This document shows positions 21,509-32,940 of a stretch of 64,000 bases of DNA, piece by piece. The translations under genes and the position numbers were made by a program. The notes under the pieces are model-generated. The model was not told the origin of the DNA and ran no database searches. It saw only the letters and a program-made list of their open reading frames with translations. Source of the stretch: Hydrangea macrophylla (lineage: Eukaryota > Streptophyta > Magnoliopsida > Cornales > Hydrangeaceae); assembly GCA_033977485.1 (NCBI GenBank), contig CM066989.1, positions 35,404,595 through 35,468,594 on the forward strand. Direction: 5' to 3'. Each line of letters starts with the position of its first letter. Within the stretch, counting starts at the first letter, position 1.

Positions 21509-21948
21509 GCAAGAGTAATCACATACAATCCATTTGATTTAAAACCAGAACATATAAAAGAACAATTTCTTTTAATCACAACTTCAGTTCTAAAATGAAA
21601 AGAATAACCATTATTCGATAGATTAGAAACTGAAATTAAATTACGTCTCATTAAAGGGACGTAAAGTACATCTGATAAAATCAAGACTTTAATGTCTAGA
21701 AATTCTAAAGCTACGACTCCTATAGCAACCGTAGATACGGTTGCACTAGAACCTAGAGTAAGTACAATTTCCCCATCACTGTACCTCCTGGTTGATCTAA
21801 ACCCCTGCAATGAATTACAGATATGGTTAGTCGCACCAGAATCAATGCACCAAGTGTTTGAAGTATCCATTATAAAACTTACTTCAATCACATGTGATTC
21901 AATCATACCTTGAACTCTTGCAGCTAAGAATCCTGGACAATTCCTCTT
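21505..21948 (-). pseudogene. Copia B protease region
   Basis: The aspartic protease core is intact: TWCIDSGATNHICN, followed by VLYVPLMRRNLISVSNL typical of copia. It is separated from gag by the in-frame stop within the zinc knuckle (21949-21951) and ends at a stop before the integrase frame. It would release the mature Gag and Pol proteins in an active element. Confidence 0.85.
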
Positions 21949-22787
21949 CTAGTGGCCCTTGTCGCCGCATTGGAAACACTTTCCTTTGCCTTGGTCACCT
22001 ACCTTCCCTTTGCCCTTACCTTTTCCCTTAGATTTTGCAATCCTAGGGACCGGTCCAACACTTGAACCACCAGTGCTAGCCTTCTTCTTCCCTTTCTTTT
22101 CTTTTGGTGTAGATCGGGAAGAGGAAGCGCTTTTCTCAACATTCAAAACGTTGACCCCAAGCTTGATCACCCCTTCCGCTACCAGTAAAGAACTCATTAA
22201 TTCGCTCATTGAGAAATCCATTTGATTCATATTATAATTAAGTTTAAATTGAGCGAATGAAGGCAACATCGAGTTGAGGATCATATCAACTTGGGTCTGT
22301 GCATCGATGTTGGCACCTAGGGTCTCTAGCTCATTTAAATAACCAATCATTTTTAAAACATGTTCCTTGACTGGAGTCCCTTTCGACATCTTTGCACTCA
22401 TTATCTTCTGCATGGCTACTTGTCTGGCAGGCCTGTCATGCTCCCCAAACATCTTTTTCAGGGACGTGATAATGTCACTGGTAGAATCATTCGATTGGAA
22501 TTTGTGTTGCAACACGCCAGCCATTGAGGCCAGAATGTAGCAACGAGCCATTCCATTCGACTTCTTCCATTTGTCGAACTCGCGTCTGGCAGCTGCCGAA
22601 GCATTTATCGGGGGTTCTTCAGGGCTTGGGGTGGTGAGGACATATATATGATCCTAGTGAGGACATATATGTGATCCTCCACAGTTAATACGATATCAAG
22701 GTTACGTTTCCATTCAGTGTAGTTGTTTCCAGTTGACTTGTTTTGAGTGAATATGGTGGCAAGTGGACTAAATGCAGATCCAGACAT
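21949..22787 (-). pseudogene. Copia B gag, broken by a 23-bp duplication and a nonsense change
   Basis: Starts at ATG 22787 (MSGSAFSPLATIFTQNKSTG), the usual copia gag N-terminus with NYTEWKRNLDIVL. A 23-base tandem duplication (gtgagga repeats at 22634 and 22657) shifts the frame after EDHIYVLT. The gag domain resumes as MARCYILASMAGVLQHKFQS. The single zinc knuckle reads CFQCGDKGH-stop-KRNC, where TGG (Trp) has become TAG. A Lys/Gly-rich stretch precedes it. Confidence 0.88.
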
Positions 22788-24437
22788 TATGATTTTTGAA
22801 AATCAATCAAAATAAATGTGGATATCAGTTTTGACAGTTTAAAATAAAAGAATCCTTAAAACTCTTATTTAAAAACAAAGTCGCCAGTATATCAAAATGA
22901 AAGAGTAAAGCCTCCATGTGGTGGTCAATGTTCGATCTTTCGATTAATCATGACTTGTCCACTATGCAACTCTTGCAAAACAAGTTATGACTCCTGAACC
23001 TATTTGATCTCTAAGTTCTGAATAATACTCTGTGTGGGATCCCTTATCCATAGCTTAGCTAGTGTGTACCATCAACTAGGATCTAATCACAACCGTCTCA
23101 AGTAGCGCCTCCATATGGTGGTCACCCTCTAACACGTCTGATTGATCCTATCTATAGGAAGTTCACATCTAGTAACCAATGAGTAGTGTACCTTCCGTAT
23201 GGAATGATCACCCTTGGCGAGGTGACACAGAATGCACCACTTATCTTACAGTGAACCGTTAATGGAAGATCGTGGGTGTTATTAATAAGACCCTCTCCCA
23301 CTAGATTTAGTAAATAAGGATTTTGCTTTTTAGAAAAATTGTTTCCACACATTACCCATAAACATCCAATGTTTACTAATGCGTTGAAAATGGTTTTTGA
23401 ATTTTATTTTAGAAAACTTGTTTTACGTGTATGCAAGTAGTAACAATATAATTAAATGCAAATCACAAACCAAGCACATAAAACAAAAACTAAAGTTGAA
23501 AACAAAGGCATTCATATGCCTCTATCTCCCATGGCTCTATCTCCATAGAACCTGTTTCTTGGTTTGATCGCCTCTATGCCCGTCTTCATGGACAACGGCT
23601 CCTTGCTCCATCTTCATGGATTTTCTAATTCTATTACATTGGTCCTATGCTTCTTTTGATGCTTACAATTTATCTAGAAAAAGAAGTTGCAACAAGAAAA
23701 TAAAGAAGGCTAGAGAAACTGGTGCGACTTTCCTTTTCATAGGATTGAAGTCGCAGCGCCCTTTATATATGCCTTAAAACCAAACCAAATTTAAATTACA
23801 ACATGCACCAATCTCAAACATTTAACTACCAAAATTCAACAGATCTTGGTGCCATGGGAGATAACAGACTAAGCTTGCTGCAAAAGGATTAGTCGTACAC
23901 GCATCCACATATATATAATAGATATATGTAACTATTAGAACCCCTAATTGATTCACACAATGTATAAACTCTTTATATTCTGAATTAGAACTTGAAATAG
24001 CATCTAACTTCTCTGTCACACTTCGATCGATCGAAGACCGTTCGATCGCTCGAACATTTGATCGATTGAACACTGTTCAATCGCTTGAACTTTTTTGTTT
24101 CACAGAATGATTTGAAATTTTTTTTTCAGAATAATTTAAAATTAAAGTATATAATTTAAAATACCCTAAAAACTCTAAACAGAACACCTGGATAGAAAGT
24201 TTGTCTCTATCGATCGAAACTTGTTCGATCGCTTGAGAACAGATGATGTTCGATCGATCGAGACTACTTCGATCGATCGAAACTACCTTTCATCCTATGC
24301 AATCACAGATTTGTATTCTGCTACGATAATACTGCAGAAATAGATCTGTGACGATGCTGTTTAAAAAATAGTTCTAAAATTAACATGCAAATCAAAACTA
24401 GTGTTCCAAAACGCATCTGTAGATCCAAATGAGCGTG
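22788..24437 (-). other. Leader of copia B
   Basis: About 1.65 kb between PBS and gag, non-coding. It contains two blocks rich in cgatcgatcga palindromes (about 24022-24092 and 24208-24288) like those in the LTR, and a repeated ggtggtca-type phrase near 22918 and 23118. No gene is supported. Confidence 0.7.
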
Positions 24438-24449
24438 GCTCTGATACCA
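24438..24449 (-). promoter_or_regulatory. Primer binding site of copia B (initiator tRNA-Met)
   Basis: The minus strand reads TGGTATCAGAGC two bases from the 5' LTR end at 24452. Confidence 0.93.
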
Positions 24450-24451
24450 AT

Positions 24452-25823
24452 TGAAGGAAAAATAGGTTTAAATTAAAATTTTAAACGCGCATCAGAAAGA
24501 TTATGTTTCAAAAACTTGTTGGTAGCCCATGATCTACTACTCGTCAATTCCATAGATGCGTACAAGAGGGGACAAGAGTTAAACCTTAGTGTCTTGAACC
24601 CAATTCTGAAATCTCTAACTTTCAGCAGCGTCCACTAGATGGTCTTCACTCTTATGACTCCTGCGGATGCTCCCAGAGAGGCTAGGGTTAGTGGGAACCC
24701 TAATAGAAAGAATAAAGAAGGTTTTGGGAAACCTAACCAGTTTCTGTAGCTTCTACGTATAAAAACAATGATTAGCAATATTCAGTACGTAGCTGCCCTA
24801 TTTATAGATTCCTAGAACCGACCTAACGTTTCGACCGATCGAAGTGATCTCGATCGATAGAACCTTCGATCGATCGAAGCACCTTCAATCGATCGAGACT
24901 ACTTTGATCGATCAGTTGATTAATTCCCATGACCAAACTCTTTGATTAGCAAATTGATCGACTGATTAGTTAACATTTACTCCACTATAAAATGATAATT
25001 GAACTCCAACGCAAAAGAGCATATCCGAAGCGATAACTAGACTTGTATGTTGTACTAATGTCCTTCTACCGTCAGCATTCGCAATCATATTCAGGTAGTC
25101 GGATAAACGGTCACTGTCAACCTGAATCATGATTACTTCTTGAATTCCTTAAGTCCCATTCACCTTTCATGATTACCAAACATGTTGATAACTCTTATCA
25201 ACAAGACTGCAGTACTCAGTAATCAACTTGGTGACATACTCAAGGGAATGCTTACTCTGATTCAGAGGGTAGATTCTATCTTGACAATATATGTTCACAA
25301 CCCTATGAACATGACATACCCAAGATACCGAGGTGTTGATCTTTCATAGACCTCACTGATTGGTAAGTCAAGGCAGTCATATCCACAGTCTGTGTTCATA
25401 ATCATCTCAAGATTGAGAACGCGTACCTTATACAAGTTATGAGTTCCTATTGACTGTTGACAGCCTTAAATGTCAATAGGAAAGCTCAGGTCCGTCAATT
25501 CACTATAAGCACTAGCATATTAACTCACTCTAGTGATTGAGATTCATCAATCCATCCAATGGTAGACAATCATGCTACAATGTATACCTGATGAGATATC
25601 CAGTCTCATCATTCACTGTGACAAGTTCTAAGTATCAATGAATAATAATCTGTATCTTATTGTATGCATCTCACACATACACGAATTACTTACTATGATA
25701 CTTAAGGATTAAACAATCATCTCATGAAAGAAACATACATAATGAAATGCAAAGCTAATATCCATATATTAAAATGCTAACGTCTAATACATAAAGCAAT
25801 GGTTTGAGGACACAAACCCAACA
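24452..25823 (-). mobile_element. 5' LTR of copia B (1372 bp)
   Basis: Plus strand starts TGAAGGAAAAATAGG and ends AAACCCAACA. Nearly collinear with the 3' LTR but lacking about 105 bases (junction near 24908, gatc at both edges). TATA-like CTATAAATAG at 24798-24807 (minus). The different small indels between the LTRs show the insertion is not recent. Confidence 0.93.
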
Positions 25824-25961
25824 ATTGTCACCAAGATTGCCACCGCTGACAATCTTACGAATCCATTTACAAAGGCCTTGCCATAGAAGGTCTTTGATCG
25901 TCATCTAGATAGTCTAGGCCTCAGATGTAGTCCTGAATGGTTATGAGTGCAAGTGGGGGTT
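25824..25961 (+). pseudogene. Copia A pol, segment 3 (C-terminus) and polypurine tract
   Basis: Reads VTKIATADNL...LRCSPEW in the frame left open at 17299, corresponding to the last 40 codons of B. A codon change creates a stop where the family has Gln (TTGCCATAGAAGG). The PPT aagtgggggt (25951-25960) precedes the LTR. Confidence 0.88.
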
Positions 25962-27644
25962 TGTTGGGATTGTGCCCTTAAACCATTACTTTAGGTATGA
26001 GACATTGGCATTTCAATATATGGATACCAGCTTTACATTTCATTGTGTATGTTTCTTTCATGAGATGATTGTTAATCCTTAAATATCATAGTAAGTAATT
26101 CGTGTGTGTGTGAGATACATACAAGTGAGATACAAATTACTATTCTTTGATACTTATAATTCATCACAGTGGATGATGATACTGGATATCTCATCAGGTA
26201 TACACTATAGCATGATTAACTACCATTGGATGGAGTGATAAATCTTAATCGCTAGAGTATAAGACTCTTAGTTAATATGCTAATGCTTATAGTGCATTGA
26301 CCGATCATGAGCATTCCTATCGACACTTAAAACTGTCATCAGTCGATAGGAACTCATAACTTGTACTAGGTATATCTTCTTAATCTTGAGATGATTATGG
26401 ACACAGACTGTAGGTATGACTACTTTGACTTACCAATCAGTGAGGTTTTAAAGATCAACACCTGGGTATCTTGGGTACGTTATGTTCATATATATTGTCA
26501 AGATAGAATCTACCCTCTAATAAAGAATAAGCATTCCCTTGAGAATGTCACCGAGTTGATTACTGAGAACTGCAGTCTTTTTGATAAGTAGTTATGAACA
26601 TGTTTGGTAATCATGACAAGGTAAATGAAACTTAAGGTATGGAAAAGGTAATCAGCATCCAGGTTGACAGTAACAGTTTATCTGACTACCTGACTATGAT
26701 TACGAATGTTGATGGTATAGGGACATTAGTACAACTGTATAAGTCTAGTTATCACTTCGGATATATTCTTTTGTGTTGGACTGCAGTTATCGTTTTATAG
26801 TGGAGTAAACATTAACTGATTAGTTAGTTAATTTGCTGATCAAAGAGTTTGGTCATGGGAATTAATTACTAATCTGAGCCAACAATAAAGAACCTAGGAG
26901 GTCCCACTCTTAGCTCTACAGGGTGTAAGAGGATTTGAGAATAGAGGAGCCAATCGATTGGCTTGATAAGCAATCGATTGCTATGGCAATCGATTGGACT
27001 TATTAACAATCGATTGTTATGGCAATCAATTGCAATTGATGGCAATCGATTGGGACTTAAGGTTTGTTAGAAAACCTATAAATAGGAGATCTACGTCCAG
27101 AATTAAATAGAACGTCATTTTTCTACTCTAGCTCTTCATAAATCAGTTTTAGGGTTTTCTTTTGGCTTTTCCTTTCTCTAGTATGGCAATCGATTGGACT
27201 TATTAACAATCGATTGTTATGGCAATCAATTGCGATTGATGGCAATCGATTGGGACTTAAGGTCTGTTAGAAAACCTATAAATAGGAGATCTACGTCCAG
27301 AATTAAATAGAACGTCATTTTTCTACTCTAGTTTTTCATAAATCAGTTTTAGGGTTTTCTTTTGGCTTTTCCTTTCTTTAGTAGGATTCCCACAAGTCGT
27401 ATTCCTCTTATAAGCATCCATCGGAGACATAGGAGTGAATATCATCTAGAGGAAGCTGCTAGTTTTTCCAAGAAGAAGATTCAATTGAAGTTTGATCGTA
27501 TTCTGAATTGGGTTCAAGACCTACAGGTACTCTTCTTCTCTACATGCTACTAGATTCACATGAGTAGTAGATTCTGAGATACAAAAGTTTTTGAAACCTA
27601 TTTTTCCGCTGCACAAATCTAATTTTCATAATCAATTTCCTACA
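25962..27644 (+). mobile_element. 3' LTR of copia A (1683 bp)
   Basis: Begins TGTTGGGATTGTGCCC and ends TTTCCTACA, followed by gypsy D coding sequence. Homologous to the LTRs of B and C but in plus orientation, and carrying caatcgattg palindromes instead of the cgatcgatcg type. It contains a 200-bp tandem duplication of the promoter region. Confidence 0.9.
26982..27381 (+). repeat. Tandem 200-bp duplication of the promoter in the copia A LTR
   Basis: Unit 1 (26982-27181) and unit 2 (27182-27381) are almost identical. Each has several caatcgattg palindromes followed by cctataaataggag. TATA boxes lie at 27077-27084 and 27277-27284, exactly 200 bases apart. Confidence 0.92.
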
Positions 27645-27913
27645 TTAATAATACGGTCCGACCCAATTCGGTTTGAATTTTTCTCTAGGATCGTAAACGG
27701 GCACCTTAAGTTCTTTGAGGACCAGGTTACCCTCAACAAGCTTCCTTAGGCGGACATTTTGTTGAAAGCATGAGCTATCCTTTTCTGATATCCCCAAGTA
27801 TGATTTATCATAGCCAATCTCCTCTCATCAAGCAACATCAGCTCTTCATACCTCCCCTGTATCCATTTAAGTTCCGTTACTTCACATTCCAAAACCTTAA
27901 GCGAGGATATTTC
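27645..27913 (-). pseudogene. Gypsy D integrase C-terminal part
   Basis: Minus-strand frames read SSLKVLECEVTELKWIQGRY, then RRLAMINHTWGYQKRIAHAF, then in another frame DPREKFKPNWVGPY. This is the C-terminal integrase region of Tat-type gypsy elements. It joins the sequence ending LPVEVE at 29420 once solo LTR C is removed. The left edge is cut by copia A. Confidence 0.85.
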
Positions 27914-29424
27914 TGATGGAAAAATAGGTTTAAATTAATTTTTAAACGCGCAGCGGAAATAATCTAGTTATGAAACTTATTTGGTAGCCCAAGATCTACT
28001 ACTCGTCAATTCCATAGATGCGTACATACAGAGGGGACAAGAGTTATACCTTAGTGTCTTGAACCCAATTCTGATTTTCTTCCTCCTTGGTGATGCAACA
28101 GCCTCTACTAGGCTGTCTTCACCCTTATGTCTCCTACAGATGCTTCCTGGAGAGACTAGAGACGGTGGGATCTCTAATAGAGAGGAATGAGAAGGTTTTA
28201 GGGCTCTAAAACAGTTTCTGCAGCTTTAGACGTTCAAAATGACGAACAACCTTTCCAGAACGCAGCTGCCCTATTTTTAGATTCCCAGAACCGACCTAAC
28301 ATTCAATCGATCGAAGGACTTCGATCGATCGAACATTCGATCGATCGAACCATTCTCGATCGATCGAACCTGCCATGACTTCGATCGATCGAACTAGCTT
28401 CAATCGATCGAACCTGCCTTGACAGCTTCCTCAAGTGTTTCTCCAAGTATCCTGACGGAGCTAAGAGTGGGACCTCCTAGGTTCTTTATTGTTGGCTCAG
28501 ATCAGTCGATTAATTCCCATGACCAAACTCTTTGATCAGCAAATTGATCGACTAATCAGTTAACGTTTACTCCACTATAAAACGATAACTGAACTCCAAC
28601 GCAAAAGAACATATCCGAAGCGATAACTAGACTTGTATGGTGTACTAATGTCCCTCTACCGTCAGCATTCGTAATCATATTCAGGTAGTCGGATAACAGT
28701 TACTATCAACCTGAATCATGATTACTTCTTGTATTCCTTGAGTCCCATTCACCTCTCATGATTACCAAACATGTTGATAACTCTTATCAACAAGACTGCA
28801 GTACTCAGTAATCGACTTGGTGACATTCTCAAGGGAATGCTTACTCTGAATCAGAGAGTAGATTCTATCTTGACAATATATGTTCACGACCCTATGAACA
28901 TGACATACCCAAGATACCTAGGTGTTGATCTTCTATAGACCTCACTGATTGGTAAGTCAAAGCAGTCATATCCACAGTCCGTGTTCATAATCGTCTCAAG
29001 ATTGAGAACACGTACCTTATACAAGTTATGAGTTCCTATGGACTGTTGACAGCATTGAGCGTCAATAGGAAACTCAGGTCCGTCAATGCACTATAAGCAC
29101 TAGCATATCAACTAAGAGCTACACTCTAGTGATTGAGATTAATCACTCCATCCAATGGTAGTTAATTATGCTACAGTGTAGACCTGATGAGGTATCCAAT
29201 CTCATCATCCACTGTGACATATTCTAAGTATCAAAGAATAGTAATTTGTATCTCACTTATATGCATCTCATACACACACGAATTACTTACTATGTTACTT
29301 AAGGATTAACAATCATCTCATGAAATGAACATACATAATGAAATGTAAAGCTGATATCCATATATTAAAATGTCAATGTCTCATACATAAAGTAATGGTT
29401 TGAGGGCACAAACCCAACAATTTC
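27909..29424. repeat. Perfect 5-bp target duplication (ATTTC) of solo LTR C
   Basis: atttc at 27909-27913 and again at 29420-29424, flanking the LTR exactly. Confidence 0.93.
27914..29419 (-). mobile_element. Solo LTR C of the copia A/B family (1506 bp)
   Basis: Starts TGATGGAAAAATAGG and ends AAACCCAACA, as in copia B. No internal sequence adjoins it and a perfect ATTTC duplication surrounds it, so it is a solo LTR within the integrase gene of gypsy D. It has the cgatcgatcga array (about 28300-28410). It keeps the segment deleted from the B 5' LTR. Confidence 0.94.
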
Positions 29425-30261
29425 CACTTCAACCGGAAGAACAGCTTCATCCCGTAAACCAAAGAATATAGCGTAGATCCTACAGAGGTCCGATATCCCC
29501 ATAATGCAAATGGAAGTTTCTCGTGCCAATCCTCATACGTATCTATCGTTTTCCCAGGATTGCCTTAACATTCTTGTTCGTTGCTTTTACTGTCCCATTA
29601 GTTGTGGCCTATAGGGAGAAGATTGATGGTGGGTGATCCTATACTTCTCTGATAGTGGGATAATTTCCCCCTGGAATTGACTACCATGTTCAGAAATGAA
29701 CTCATTTAGAACCCCATATCTACAAATTATGTTCTTCTGAATAAAGCTCACAACGTCCTTGGCCTTCAGGGTCACATATGACGTCGCCTCTGCCCATTTA
29801 GTAAAATAATCAATCACCACAATGATGTATCGGTATCCATTGGATGCTTTGGGAACTATTTCATCGATAATATTAATACCCCAAATAGATAATGGCCAAG
29901 GCGTGGTCATGCTATAAAGCTGAGAAGATGGGGTGTGCATTAAATTCACATGGATTTGACACTTGTGACATCTCCTGACATATTCACAATAGTCCTTATC
30001 TAGAGTTGTCGAATAGTACCCTTGTCAGATTATCTTCTTCTCCAACATGTGCCCATTCATATAGGGTCTACAAACTCCCTCATGTATTTCTTCCATCATT
30101 TTTCTCGCTTCTTTTTCGTATAGACACTCCAGATTATACCCGGCATACGACTTCTTCTATAGTTTATCAGCATAGATCAAAAACTGGGTGGAGAACCTCT
30201 GTATTTCCTTCTTATCCTTCTCTGAAGCTCCTTCAGAATACTCTCCCTTCTCAGTAAATTC
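29420..30261 (-). pseudogene. Gypsy D integrase core
   Basis: Integrase of a Tat-type element. The zinc-binding end YVRRCHKCQIHVN is followed by the core WGINIIDEIVPKASNGYRYI, IIVVIDYFTKWAEATSY (first catalytic Asp), then IICRYGVLNEFISEHGSQF, where the usual Asp-Asn-Gly reads Glu-His-Gly, and HHQSSPYRPQLMGQ-stop. Frame stops at 29587 and upstream of 29949 show decay. The segment to 29420 (FGLRDEAVLPVEVE) continues across solo LTR C. Confidence 0.87.
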
Positions 30262-30795
30262 CTACACATCCAAATACCAAGGCACTTCACTCTCTTCTTC
30301 TTTAATGGCTGCGATCATTTCAAATGAGGGTCGGTTCCTTTTTTCTATGGACAACGGGATCATGGTAACTCCTACAAGGATTTGAATCATAGAGGCTAAG
30401 GTTGCTAGAGAATCGGCTAGTTGGTTTTCCTCACGAGGGAGGTAATAAAATGAAATTTGCTCGAACTGCACCTTCAAACTTTCTAGATACTCTTGGTAAG
30501 GCTTCAATTTCTTATGCTTCACTCTCCAATCGCCACGCACCTAGGATCTAATCAAATTAGAATCACCAAAAATATCGATTCTTTCCACATTCAAAGCTAG
30601 GGCTACTTTTATCCCGATTGTACATGCTTTATACTCTGCCCTATTATTGGTCGAGTTGTACTTAAGCTTAATGGCTAGTGGGGTGGGGGCTCCACTAGGT
30701 GATACAACAATAATTCCTACCCCATATCCCATATGGTTGGCTGCTCCATCGAAACATATCTTCCATAGATTTTCCTTTACCTCCCTCACTTTTTC
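30262..30795 (-). pseudogene. Gypsy D second, archaeal-type RNase H
   Basis: Reads WKICFDGAANHMGYGVGIIV, then NNRAEYKACTIGIKVAL and IDIFGDSNLI, then (after a stop at 30541-30543) FEQISFYYLPREENQLADSL. The D-E-D order with FDGA, AEYKA and GDSN is the archaeal-type RNase H that distinguishes Tat-lineage gypsy elements, in addition to the RT-linked RNase H. This supports the Tat assignment for D, E and F. A stop splits the domain. Confidence 0.85.
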
Positions 30796-32110
30796 ATCTG
30801 GGAATCTAAATTCTCATTTCTCCTTGAATTCTACTGCAAGGTCAGCTAAATACTCAGCAACGGCTCTCCCTTTAACAGATTTGGTGGTCACATACTTAAT
30901 ATTAAACTCGGCTAACATTATGGTCCATTGGGAATCCTACTAGGCGGACTTTTCGAATAGGTATTTGAGTATGTCCATTCGAGGAATCAAAGTTTCGAAA
31001 AAGGCTAACATGAAATGCCTAAGGCGACGGGTACACCAAACTAAGGCCCAATAGGCTTTCTACAAAGGTGAATAATTTAGCTCATATTCAGGAATCCTCT
31101 TGCTCAAGTAATAAATAGCCTTTTCTACATGCCCCTCTTCTCCTCCTTGGGCCAATCATACACCCCATCGAGTTTTCTGACACAGATAAGTACAATAGTA
31201 AGGGTTTCCAGGTTGAGGAGGTGATAGGACAGGTTAGTTTTGAAGGTAGGTTTAAATTTTATCGAAGGCTTGTTGGCACTATTTATCCCATTCGAATTTC
31301 TTTGCCTTTCTTAATAATGTAAAGAGCGGGTCACAATTTAGGGTGAGTTTCAAAATGAATCGGCTAATGAATTGTATCCTACCCAAAAATCCCATCAACT
31401 ATTTCTCATTTTTTGGTGGTTGCATCTCAACTGTGGCCTTAATCTTAAGATTAAGGCCACAGTTGAGATGCAACCACCAAAAAATGAGAAATAGTCCATT
31501 CCTCTTTGTATGATAAGGAATCCCAGCAATTTCTCAGTAGTGACTCCAAAGGTGCATTTTTGCGGGTTCAATCTCATCCTAAACTTACTTAACCTCTCAA
31601 AAAATTTTCTTAATGCCCCCAAATTCCCCTCTCCCTCTTTGGATTTCACAATCATGTCATCTACAAATACCTCAACTTCTTTATGAATCATATCATGCAG
31701 CAAAGTGGTGGCAGCCCTCTGATACGTTGCCCGTGCATTCTTGAGCCCAAATGGCATCACCCTACAATAGTATGTTTCCCATGGAATGATGAAATTGGTT
31801 TTCTCTCTATCCTCTGGTGCCATAAGAATTTGATTATACCCCGAGAACTCATCCATGAAAGATAAAAGTTCATGCTTGGTGGTATAATCGACCAATATAT
31901 CAATGCGAGGTAAAGGGAAGTCATCTTTAGGGATAACCTTATTTAGATCCCGAAAATCAACACATACCCTTATGCGACCGTCCTTCTTTGGCACAAGCAC
32001 AATACTAGCAACCCATTCAGGATACTCGGTGACAATAAAAAATCTAGCTTTTAATTGCTTTTCAACTTCCTCTTTAACTTTAAGTGCCCATTTAGGTCTC
32101 ATTCACCTCA
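30796..32110 (-). pseudogene. Gypsy D reverse transcriptase and RT-linked RNase H
   Basis: The RT reads WVASIVLVPKKDGRIRVCVD, LPRIDILVDYTTKHELLSFM, YYCRVMPFGLKNARATYQRA and the catalytic VEVFVDDMIVKSKEGE. At 31398-31495 a perfect inverted duplication replaces about two codons of RT. Beyond it the normal sequence resumes as KIKATVEMQPPKNEK, stop, LMGFLGRIQFISRFI. The RNase H part (AIYYLSKRIPEYELNYSPL) follows with several stops. The frame 31395-32102 ends inside the inverted copy. Confidence 0.88.
31398..31495. repeat. 98-bp perfect palindrome (49-bp arms, no spacer)
   Basis: Arms meet at 31446/31447 (aatctt|aagatt) and match without mismatch for 49 bases each. The arm nearer 31398 is the original RT coding sequence (minus strand KIKATVEMQPPKNEK). 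The other is its inverted copy inserted upstream in the element. Confidence 0.95.
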
Positions 32111-32940
32111 ATTTTTGTTTTATTGGTTTGGAATTTGGAAAGAGAAGGATATGGTGTTGGACTATCTTTGGATCAATGTCTGACATTCGTTATAAGACTA
32201 TGCAAAAACATCTTTGAATTCATTTAATAAAGTGATTAATTCTTTGCTTTCTTCATTGCTAAGTGTGGAGCCAATAAAAATATTTTGTGGATTATCTCCA
32301 CTTCCAATATTAATTGTGAGAGTGTTTTCCATGATGTTGCACGCAGACTTATTATCTTTTTTGATTAATTTTTGCAAACCATTTGGTATATTATGATCAT
32401 CACATTCATTGCATTTATCACATTCATTAAGCGTATTCCAGTAGGCAGAATCAGTCATATTCTCATTAACTTTCTTTGGGGTAGTTAAAACAGACATAGA
32501 GATAGGGAGACGCCTCATTTGGGACTCTGGGGAGGGAGGAAGCCTATCGCTAGACTCAAATACCCATTCTTTAGAATTTCCTCCCTTGAGCTCGGTGACG
32601 ATGTAGTCTGATGGATCCTCCGTCTCTATGTCCACTCCCACTTCTTCTTTTGATTCTTTTTTTTTTCATTATTCCTCTTTATCTCTTCCACACTTTTTCT
32701 ACCACATCCTCCACATGAACCTTCTTGAACTCGGCTTCCATGATCTTTTCTTGATCATTCTCCTCGATCTTCATCATTTCTTCTTTATTTAATAGATTTT
32801 TCATTACTGGGCCACTAGAGTACAAATCCAATCCCGAACAGTAGCAATTTTCAGGGGTATTTACAAATATGGGTATTCATATTTGGAGAACTTATGTGTG
32901 AAAAAGATCTCAAACCATGGCTTCAAGCATTTATCAATAC
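32111..32940 (-). pseudogene. Gypsy D protease-RT connecting region, degraded
   Basis: Minus-strand frames include WVFESSDRLPPSPESQMR and, nearer the RT, IGSTLSNEESKELITLLNEF followed by KDVFA, the usual lead-in to gypsy RT. The block 32198-32641 is one 147-codon frame without a recognised domain. The rest is broken by stops and a T-rich run near 32660. Confidence 0.6.

Larger units (their letters stand above)
17300..25823 (-). mobile_element. Full-length Ty1/copia element B (8.5 kb), nested in copia A of the same family
   Basis: Complete structure on the minus strand: 5' LTR 24452-25823, PBS 24438-24449, leader, gag-pol 22787-18801, polypurine tract and 3' LTR 17300-18779, all inside a perfect ATTGT duplication. 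Domain order gag, protease, integrase, RT, RNase H is the copia order. The coding region has frameshifts and stops and mutated integrase residues, so the copy is not autonomous, although RT-RNase H is still one open frame. The 5' LTR has lost about 105 bases relative to the 3' LTR between gatc microhomologies. Confidence 0.95.
17295..25828. repeat. Perfect 5-bp target duplication (ATTGT) of copia B
   Basis: attgt at 17295-17299 and 25824-25828 directly flank the two LTRs of element B. Removing B and one copy rejoins the copia A reading DVIVTKIAT. This proves B inserted into A. Confidence 0.95.
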
